Of a stretch of 64,000 nucleotides of DNA, positions 56,746-64,000 are shown one piece after another (position 1 is the stretch's first letter; every line of letters starts with the position of its first letter). Location: the NCBI RefSeq assembly GCF_017312405.1, contig NZ_BLTG01000011.1, positions 31,378-95,377 of the forward strand, written 5' to 3'. The stretch is from Mycobacterium sp. PO1 (GTDB taxonomy: Bacteria; Actinomycetota; Actinomycetes; Mycobacteriales; Mycobacteriaceae). The notes under the pieces are model-generated. The model was not told where the DNA came from. It worked only from the letters and a program-made list of their open reading frames with translations, and did not search any database. Position numbers and translations under genes: made by a program.

Positions 56746-58067
56746 CGGGGGTCCGTCCGGAACTCGATGCCGCGCACCCACTTGGTGTTGTGCACGCCGG
56801 GCAGCGCAGGGACGATGATGCGCGCCGGGAAGCCGTGATCCAGCGACAGGTCGACACCGTTGACCTGCAACGCCAGCAGCGAATCGGCGTGACGCACCTG
56901 GTTGGCCTGCAGCCTGGCGCTGTTGAACGCGCCGAAGCGTTCGATGGACGTCACCTGCGCCCATTCGGGTTCGGCCACCCCAGCCAGCTGAGCGAGGTCG
57001 CGCAGCCGCACGCCCGTCCACGTCTGCGTGGTCGACCATCCCTCGACGCAGGCGATCGGCAGTACCGCGGTGTGCTGGGTCATGGCGCTGAGCGTGGCGC
57101 GATCCAGCACAACCGGCTCCGCACCGCCGGTGAGGGTGAGACGCCAGCTGTCGCCGGTGTTCTGGGGGTTGATCCCGGCCGCGACCGCGGTCCGGTTGAC
57201 CTGGAAGTCGTTGGGACCGTCACCGAGGCTGCGGCCGCGCGGCAGCAGCAATGCCGCGTGGCGGGTCCAGCCGCCGATGGTCTGACCGAGGGTGAGCACG
57301 GCGACGAACGTCGCGCCGCCGCCGACGAGCGCCAACGCGCCTCGCCGGCTCAGGGTGGCGGGCGCCGGGTCGGAGCTGACCAGCCCGTCCGGTTCGTGGG
57401 GCTCCGCGACCGTGTCCTCGCGGCTGGTGCGTAGCACCTCGCGCATCGACCGTGACCGCAGGCTCGACCACATTCGGGGTGCCTTGATGGCGACATGAAC
57501 CACGAAGCCGGCGATGAACACCCAGGCGCCGTAGTAGTGCGCGGTGTAGAAGCTGAACCCGAAGATGTAGTCGTACTGGATGTTGAGCACCCCGGTGACG
57601 ATCTCGAACAGGATGCCGCCCACGAGCATCAGCAGCGACACCCGCTCCAGCACCTGGGCGATCGAGCGTGACGGGGGCCAGACGAACAGCCGCGGAATCA
57701 CCGACCACAGCTTGGCCAGCACCACCGGGATCAGGATCAGTCCCAACCCGACGTGCAGACCCTGGTTGAGGCGGTACAGCCAGGATGGGTCGGTGGGCCA
57801 GTCGAAGGTCGGCAGCTTCAGCCACCCGACATCGCCGGGGATGGCCTGCCCCAGTTGCGGTCCGTAGGCGATGTAGGACAGCAGCCCGGTGATCGTCACC
57901 ACCGGCAGGGTCACCAACAGCACCGCCCCGAACACCGATGTCAGCCACGGTCCGCGCAGCGGACTGCGCCAGCGCTGGACCCGCTTCATTCCCGGCGGCG
58001 GATGACGGTCCAGCGTGCGCCACGCCGCCTCCGGAAACCCGTAACCCTCCCGGTCGTCGTCAGTCAC
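56742..58067 (-). CDS. Cytochrome b561-like/sulfite-oxidase (Moco) fusion oxidoreductase
   Basis: A 441-residue fusion. The N-terminal 200 residues hold four helices (about 44-66, 103-123, 143-163, 178-196) with His105, His177 and His191 as candidate b-heme ligands. The C-terminal part (about 285-441) is a sulfite-oxidase-like molybdopterin domain with the Mo-binding Cys340 in LPIACVEGWSTTQTWTGVRL. A Tat-like LSRRGALALVGGGATF lies between them. The catalytic half should be periplasmic and pass electrons to the membrane b-heme, like MsrPQ in one chain. GTG 58067 overlaps the methyltransferase stop. Confidence 0.84.
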   Translation of the reverse strand: MTDDDREGYGFPEAAWRTLDRHPPPGMKRVQRWRSPLRGPWLTSVFGAVLLVTLPVVTITGLLSYIAYGPQLGQAIPGDVGWLKLPTFDWPTDPSWLYRLNQGLHVGLGLILIPVVLAKLWSVIPRLFVWPPSRSIAQVLERVSLLMLVGGILFEIVTGVLNIQYDYIFGFSFYTAHYYGAWVFIAGFVVHVAIKAPRMWSSLRSRSMREVLRTSREDTVAEPHEPDGLVSSDPAPATLSRRGALALVGGGATFVAVLTLGQTIGGWTRHAALLLPRGRSLGDGPNDFQVNRTAVAAGINPQNTGDSWRLTLTGGAEPVVLDRATLSAMTQHTAVLPIACVEGWSTTQTWTGVRLRDLAQLAGVAEPEWAQVTSIERFGAFNSARLQANQVRHADSLLALQVNGVDLSLDHGFPARIIVPALPGVHNTKWVRGIEFRTDPR

Positions 58068-58696
58068 GGCACCGCCGCGAGGCTGGCGACCACCCGCGTA
58101 CCCAGCCGGTGCAGGCCGGCCAGGGTGAGGCCGGCCTGTTCGGCCAGCAGGGCGGCGCTGTCGGCGCCGACACGCGCCCAGGGGAACCACTCGCCGATCG
58201 CATCGGACGATTCGAGCCTGATCCGGCTGGTCACCACGCCGGTGAACGTCGGGTCGAGCTCCACGAGGCAGCGCCCACCCCGGCGCAGCAACTGCGCTGC
58301 GACGCCCAGGAGGCGCTGGGGGTCACCGCCCAACCCCACCGTCCCGTCGGCCAGCAGCACGGTCGCCCACTGTCCCACCCCCGGCAGCGGTCCGAAGACG
58401 TCGCCGTGCAGAACCGGGGTGCCGCGCCGACGCGCCAGCCCTACCGCCGTGGCCGACTGGTCCACCCCCAGCGCGGGAATGCCGCGCCGGACCAGACCGG
58501 CCACCAGCCGGGCGGGCCCGCAGCCCAACTCGATCGTGGGCCCGTCACACATGGCGATCACCGCAGTGTCGAACGGCTCGTCTGCGCCGTGGCCGCCCAA
58601 CCACTGGGCGACCGGCAGGTCAGACACTCCACCACGCGCGTCGCGGATCCAGCATCCCTCGCCGCCCAGCGCCCGCTCGTAGAGCTGTCCCAGCAT
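58064..58696 (-). CDS. SAM methyltransferase of the molybdo-oxidoreductase operon
   Basis: A 210-residue class I methyltransferase. The SAM motif is PTIELGCGPARLVAGLVRRG at about 52-71 with ALGVDQSATAVGLARRRG after it. The substrate is unknown. It is the first gene of the three-gene operon inserted between the SpoIIM-like and DUF58 genes. ATG at 58696 or GTG at 58702; neither has a good ribosome site. The 177 bases between it and the DUF58 gene show nothing else I can support. Confidence 0.78.
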   Translation of the reverse strand: MLGQLYERALGGEGCWIRDARGGVSDLPVAQWLGGHGADEPFDTAVIAMCDGPTIELGCGPARLVAGLVRRGIPALGVDQSATAVGLARRRGTPVLHGDVFGPLPGVGQWATVLLADGTVGLGGDPQRLLGVAAQLLRRGGRCLVELDPTFTGVVTSRIRLESSDAIGEWFPWARVGADSAALLAEQAGLTLAGLHRLGTRVVASLAAVP

Positions 58697-58873
58697 CGTC
58701 ACCCCGCACTCGGTTCCGCAGCCCGCCGGTGCGCGCTGGGTGGGTCGCCGTCGACCGGCAGGCCACCTCAGTGATTCTGCAACAGTGCGACGCGTCCACG
58801 TGGAAATCTCAATACCCGCCGTTTTCGTTCTCAAGCCGGGGCGGGGAACCGTCAGACTTCGTTAACCGACGGC

Positions 58874-60196
58874 CTACAGGCGGCCCGCGGCCTTCATCGC
58901 GAGGTAGTGATCGGCCAGGGCGGGGGCGAGTTCGTCCGGCGGAGCGTCGACGACGTCGACACCGAGGCCGCGCAGCCGCGCCGCCACCTCGCGGCGGTCG
59001 TTGCGGGCCCGCTCCGCCGCCGCGGCGTCGTAGACGGCCACCGCGTCGGAGCGTCCCGCGGCCAGGCTGTCGACCCGCGGGTCCGCCACCGCGGCCAGCA
59101 TCACCCGGTGCTTGGCGGTGAGCTGCGGAATCACCCCGATCAGGCCCTCGTCGATCGCCGACGCGTTCAGGTCGGTCAGCAGCACCACCAGCGCGCTGCG
59201 CCGCTCGCGGCGCTGCACGGCGGCGACCATCGACCGCGCGTCCGATTCGACCAGAGCGGGCTCCAACGGCGCCATCGCGTCGACCAGTTGGGCCAGCAAC
59301 TCGGTGCGCGAGGCGTTGAGAACGCCGGCGCGGGTGACGCGATCGTGGGCGAGGAAGTCGACGTGGTCACCGGCGCGGGCTGCCAGCGCGGCAAGCAGCA
59401 ACGCGGCATCCATCGACCAGTCCAGTCGCGGCCAGCCGCTCAGATCGGCCCCGGTGGGGTCCACGCCGACCCGACCGGCCGACGTCCTTCCGGTGTCCAG
59501 CACGATCACCACCCGGCGGTCCCGCTCGGGCCGCCACGTCCGCACCACCACGTCCGCGCGTCGCGCCGTCGCCCGCCAGTCGATCGAGCGGATGTCGTCC
59601 CCGACCACATACTCGCGCAGCGAATCGAATTCGGTGCCCTGTCCGCGGATCAGCACCGGCGTCATGCCCTCCAGTTCGCGCAACCGGGCCAGCCGCGACG
59701 GCAGGTGCTTGCGAGACAGGAAGGGAGGCAGGATCCGGATGCGCCACGGCACCCGGTGCGATCCCTGACGTCCGGCCAGTCCGAGCGGCCCTGTCGAGCG
59801 GGCGGTGACCAGTGCTGACACCTGATCGCCCCGGCGCACCGGCTGCAGCCGGGTGTGAACCCGAACCTGTTGGCCGGCAGCGATGTTCACCGGATGGGTG
59901 CGTGGCTGCGCTCGCGCGCTGGGTGCCCAGGCGTCGCGCACGACTCCGCGAAACCGCCGCCGCCCCAGATTGGTCAGGCTCAGGGTCGTTTCGACCGGCT
60001 GACCCAATCGCGCCGATTGTGCTCCGTCCCTGACCAGTTCGAGCTTGCGGGGGCTTCCCGCCAGGAGGGCGTCGGCCACGACGGCAACGGTCAGCGCGGC
60101 CAGCGTCACGCCGAACACCAGGGCTGGGCGTGAAGACAGCGTGATCGGCACCGCGCACAGCAGTGCTATCAGCCCGACCCGTCCGGTGAGAACCAC
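58874..60196 (-). CDS. DUF58 domain protein
   Basis: A 440-residue protein with two N-terminal helices (about 5-45) and a C-terminal DUF58/VWA-like domain. The signature EFDSLREYVVGDDIRSIDW is at about 207. DUF58 proteins partner MoxR ATPases. GTG at 60196 is five bases after the moxR stop. It corresponds to Rv3693 in a conserved operon with moxR2, DUF4350 and DUF4129 genes. Confidence 0.87.
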   Translation of the reverse strand: MVLTGRVGLIALLCAVPITLSSRPALVFGVTLAALTVAVVADALLAGSPRKLELVRDGAQSARLGQPVETTLSLTNLGRRRFRGVVRDAWAPSARAQPRTHPVNIAAGQQVRVHTRLQPVRRGDQVSALVTARSTGPLGLAGRQGSHRVPWRIRILPPFLSRKHLPSRLARLRELEGMTPVLIRGQGTEFDSLREYVVGDDIRSIDWRATARRADVVVRTWRPERDRRVVIVLDTGRTSAGRVGVDPTGADLSGWPRLDWSMDAALLLAALAARAGDHVDFLAHDRVTRAGVLNASRTELLAQLVDAMAPLEPALVESDARSMVAAVQRRERRSALVVLLTDLNASAIDEGLIGVIPQLTAKHRVMLAAVADPRVDSLAAGRSDAVAVYDAAAAERARNDRREVAARLRGLGVDVVDAPPDELAPALADHYLAMKAAGRL

Positions 60197-60200
60197 GGAT

Positions 60201-61159
<959 letters not shown>

Positions 61160-61163
<4 letters not shown>

Positions 61164-62308
61164 GATCGTGCGACCTGCCTTTCGATGTCGTCGAGCGCGC
61201 CGGCCAGGCTCACCAACTCGTCGTCGGTGACCGGTGGCGGTCCGTAGAGAGTACGGGCCACGTGGTGCGGATCCAGCCCGCACCGCTGGTGCACCGCATG
61301 GGTGACGGAATCGGGCGGCGCCGCCGGTCCGAGTCCCAGCCGCGGCAGCATCCGGTGCAGCGTCGCTGTGCGCAGCGCCTCGGCGGAACGATCGCGGGCC
61401 CGGTGCGCCCGGTACATGCGACCGCGACCCTCCACGGTTTCCGAGGCACGTACCACCACCGGCAGCTGCTCGGCCACCAGCGGGCCGACGCGACGGATCT
61501 TCCACAGCGCCAGCAGTGCCACCACCAGCACCAGCTGCCAGACCAGCCAAGGAACCTGCTTGGGTACCAGGTCGGAAAGTGTTGCGTCCCCGCCGAAGTC
61601 GTCGAACTGGGCGAACTGCGGCGCATACCAGATCACCCGCGGCCGGGTGCCGGCGAGGTTCATGGCCAACGCGGCGTTGCCTTCCTGCAGCAACCCGCCG
61701 TTGGCCATGACGTGGGCGCTGCCCACTGCGGTGACGGTGCGCTCCCCGACCGTGTAACGGGCCAGCGCGCCGTCGTAGCACCGGGTCACCGGCACCGCGC
61801 CCGCGGCGTCGAAGGTGTCGGCGCCGTCGAACCGCACCGCACCGGCCCGGTTGGCCTCCCGCAGGTCGCAGTCCGGCCGCAGACCACCGAAATCGGTGGG
61901 CTCGCCCGCGTCGAGTTCGGGGGCCAGCGCTTCCCGGGTGGCGCCCGAGGGCTGCACCAGCAGCCGATCACCCGGCAGGGCGGCCAGCCGGCCCAGCAGT
62001 TCGTCGCCGTGCAGGTGAGGGGTCTGCGCCACGACCAGCAAGGTGTCCGGCCGCGCCGCACCCTCCACGGTGGCGAGGTCGGCTGCTTCGACGACGGCAA
62101 CGCCCTGGTCGCGCAGCAGCGCGACCAGGGCATGCGCACCGTCCTCGGCGGTCGATTCAGGATCCATCGGACCGCCGGAGCGCGCCCCGGACAGGTAAGC
62201 GCTGGCGACAGCGACCGCGGCGATGACCACCACGGCCAGCAGTACCCAGCGCACGCCACGCCACCGTGCGGTCATGGTCGGGCCGACCGCCGTCGACGAC
62301 GGCGTCAT
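61160..62308 (-). CDS. DUF4350 membrane protein
   Basis: A 382-residue protein with one N-terminal helix (about residues 21-42), an extracellular domain (DUF4350; TLLVVAQTPHLHGDELLGRL, VTAVGSAHVMANGGLLQEGN) and a second helix (about 245-270), then a cytoplasmic C-terminus. Positional equivalent of Rv3691. ATG at 62308 overlaps the DUF4129 stop (ATGA). The function is unknown; it acts with MoxR and DUF58. Confidence 0.82.
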
Positions 62309-62955
62309 CGCACCTCGGCCCACGTCGGCGCGACGGGCTGCTGAGGCGCTCCCGGCCCGGAGGTCGCCCGGTCGCCGAGCCTGCCGTCCAGCGCCGCGAC
62401 CTGCCTGTAGCTCGCCTCGGTGCCTGGTCGCTCACCGTAGGTCACGTCATTGAACGCCGTTGCAGCCGAACTCAATTCGTCGGCAAGCACGGGTATTGCA
62501 CGCCCGGCCACCCGGGCGAGCTCAGTGGCGGTGCGGCCGGGGACCCGGTCGAGGACCCCGTCTTCCTCGAGTTGGCGCGCGACGGCGCGGACCCGGTGCC
62601 GGATGGCGGGCGCCCACTGCTGTGAGGCGGCGAACGTCTCGGCGGTCGCGCGGTGCTCGGCGGCGCTGAGCTCATGGTCGTCGAACAGGGTGATCGCTGC
62701 CGATCGGCTGGTCTTCATCGCACGGCGGGCGATACGCACCGCGACGACGACCGCGACCGCCACCAGCAGCACCAACACCGCCACGGTGAACCACCCGCCG
62801 GGCAGCTCGGCCCCGCGCGTCGCCACCCGGTAGAGCAGGTCTTCGATCCAGCTCATGATCTGATCGCCGAAGGAGGGCTTCGGGTAGATCGCCTTGGCGA
62901 GTTCACTCTGCGCCGCGTCGTGCGCCGCGTCACGGTCGATGTCGACAGTGGCCAC
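62305..62955 (-). CDS. DUF4129 domain membrane protein
   Basis: A 216-residue protein. One helix (about residues 56-76) separates an N-terminal extracytoplasmic segment from the DUF4129 domain (LSAAEHRATAETFAASQQWA through RTATELARVAGRA). Equivalent of Rv3690. GTG at 62955 is one base from the stop of the upstream membrane protein gene. The function is unknown. Confidence 0.82.
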   Translation of the reverse strand: MATVDIDRDAAHDAAQSELAKAIYPKPSFGDQIMSWIEDLLYRVATRGAELPGGWFTVAVLVLLVAVAVVVAVRIARRAMKTSRSAAITLFDDHELSAAEHRATAETFAASQQWAPAIRHRVRAVARQLEEDGVLDRVPGRTATELARVAGRAIPVLADELSSAATAFNDVTYGERPGTEASYRQVAALDGRLGDRATSGPGAPQQPVAPTWAEVR

Positions 62956-62956
62956 G

Positions 62957-64000
62957 TCAGCGCGGACCGGTCAGCCACAGGTCGTCGGTGGACTCCGGCG
63001 CCACCCCCGGGCCGGCCGCGGCGCCGGTCTGCAACACCAGGTCGAACGCCTCGGCCCTGATCCTGCGGTCCGTGTACTGCAGCACGATCACCCCGGCGCT
63101 GAACGGTCCGGTCACGATCTGACCGACCACGGCTCCCACCGACAGCATCACCAGAGCGAGGATCTCGGTTGCCAACGCCGCCGAGGCGCCCAGCATGAGC
63201 TGCCCGCCGATGGTGAACGGGATCGCGACCGCCGCGGCCACCAGCTGCGCCACCAGCACCGCGAGCAGCCGGATGCCGAGGACCCGCCAGAAATCGCCCT
63301 TGATCAGGCTGAACGAGCGCTTGATCGACGAGATGATGTCGCGGCGTTCCAGCACGATCGCCGACGGGGTGAACGCCAGCATCACGGCGAGGTAGACCAA
63401 CGCGATGACCAGGGCGAGCGTCAGCGGCGCACCGACGAAGAACGCGGCCCACCCGTTCCCGGCGACCGCCACGCCGACGATGATCCCGACCACGACCCCG
63501 ATCAGCAGCAGCGCGCCCAGCGCCTGCAGCACGGTGAACGCGATCAGCGCCCACAGTCGCGGCCGTAGCCGGCGCCATGCCTCGCCGATGGTGATACCGG
63601 CACCGAAGATCGCGCGGCCGATGACGACGGTGAGCAGACCGCTGAGAAGGATCGTCGACAGCGCGGTCGTCAGCGACGAGCCCAGGCTGGAGGCGACCCA
63701 GGTGACCATCGCCCCGGTGGAGGGATCGTCCCCGTCCAGGGACTGTGCCAGGTCGCCGCTGAACGCGAACGGCCACAGCGACAACAGCAGCGCGATCACC
63801 TGCGCCACCACCACCACGATCGTCGTCAGACCCAGCGTGGCCTTGGGATTCGCGCGGATGTAGGCGACCGCACCGTTGAACATGTCCGACAGGGTCAGCG
63901 GTCGCAGCGGAACGACGCCCGGTTTGAGTACCGGTGGTCCGTATCCCGGTGGGAGGCCGTACCCCGGCGGTGGGCCGTACCCGGGGGGCGGTCCGTAACC
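62957..64000 (-). CDS. Membrane protein with Pro-Gly-Tyr repeat N-terminus (5' end outside window)
   Basis: The frame stays open to the window edge, so the start is beyond base 64000. The visible N-terminal part carries repeats of the GYGPPPGYG type (about 63930-64000), then VPLRPLTLSDMFNGAVAYIR, which is the usual domain start of the glycerophosphoryl diester phosphodiesterase membrane domain family (Rv3689-like), followed by six or more helices. An internal Met at 63883 is therefore not the true start. It is the first visible gene of the DUF4129-DUF4350-moxR-DUF58 operon. Confidence 0.83.
   Translation of the reverse strand, partial: GYGPPPGYGPPPGYGLPPGYGPPVLKPGVVPLRPLTLSDMFNGAVAYIRANPKATLGLTTIVVVVAQVIALLLSLWPFAFSGDLAQSLDGDDPSTGAMVTWVASSLGSSLTTALSTILLSGLLTVVIGRAIFGAGITIGEAWRRLRPRLWALIAFTVLQALGALLLIGVVVGIIVGVAVAGNGWAAFFVGAPLTLALVIALVYLAVMLAFTPSAIVLERRDIISSIKRSFSLIKGDFWRVLGIRLLAVLVAQLVAAAVAIPFTIGGQLMLGASAALATEILALVMLSVGAVVGQIVTGPFSAGVIVLQYTDRRIRAEAFDLVLQTGAAAGPGVAPESTDDLWLTGPR

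Overview
The window is high-GC actinobacterial chromosome and reads as a fast-growing mycobacterium (Mycolicibacterium type). The evidence is the gene content and order. CFA synthase/FAD oxidase, SRPBCC protein, Ami1 amidase, YbaB, recR, gatD-murT, DnaQ-like protein, leuA, ask-asd, the DUF4185 protein, the ergothioneine genes, an RDD protein, a SpoIIM-like protein, DUF58, MoxR, DUF4350 and DUF4129 follow the order I know from the M. tuberculosis Rv3720 to Rv3689 region. Blocks typical of saprophytic species are inserted between them. Leaderless or GTG starts and ATGA/GTGA stop-start overlaps are common. I see no rRNA, tRNA, CRISPR array, IS element or prophage. No gene-free stretch exceeds 300 bases; the largest gaps are about 52094-52358 and 11348-11582, and both carry regulatory structure.

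Layout. 1-2057: fatty-acid methyltransferase and FAD oxidase pair. 2125-9515: SRPBCC protein, peptidoglycan amidase, YbaB-RecR, a DUF559 protein behind a striking repeat/inverted repeat, GatD/MurT, an exonuclease-BRCT protein and two small membrane proteins. 9530-11462: leuA with an upstream leucine-rich leader peptide and attenuator-like hairpin. 11583-17804: glutamine-synthetase-like gene, three separate glutamate-synthase-domain genes, a DAO-type flavoprotein and an XRE-cupin regulator, an amine/glutamate metabolism operon absent at this position in M. tuberculosis. 17931-22544: nitroreductase, ask-asd and two exported/membrane proteins. 22649-26228: catalase, then a SnoaL/SDR pair and a MerR-type regulator sharing a palindromic promoter element. 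26335-28503: the zinc-independent ribosomal protein operon (S18, S14, L33, L28) divergent from a CobW-like gene, with Zur-like sites between. 28588-34709: sensor-domain exported protein and the complete egtABCDE ergothioneine operon.

34906-44610 is a mycofactocin-linked alcohol oxidation island: NDMA-dependent methanol dehydrogenase (mno), a MoxR-VWA pair with histidine-rich tracts, a second metal-dependent alcohol dehydrogenase, the MnoS-MnoR two-component system, the mycofactocin methyltransferase MftM, and an isolated mftA-mftD pair with no mftB, C, E or F. 44614-47605: two methyltransferases and a GCS2-family ligase.

47682-50400 is a compact, apparently complete lasso-peptide cluster in the order B-C-A: a fused RRE/transglutaminase leader peptidase, a macrolactam synthetase and a 53-residue precursor with a canonical leader motif and an 8-residue Gly-Asp ring. 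It has no dedicated transporter and is the strongest candidate for an undescribed system here.

50431-64000: aldo/keto reductase, two PadR regulators, a carotenoid oxygenase, the RDD and SpoIIM-like genes, an inserted operon (membrane protein, cytochrome b/sulfite-oxidase fusion, methyltransferase), and the DUF58-MoxR-DUF4350-DUF4129-membrane protein operon, which runs off the right edge.
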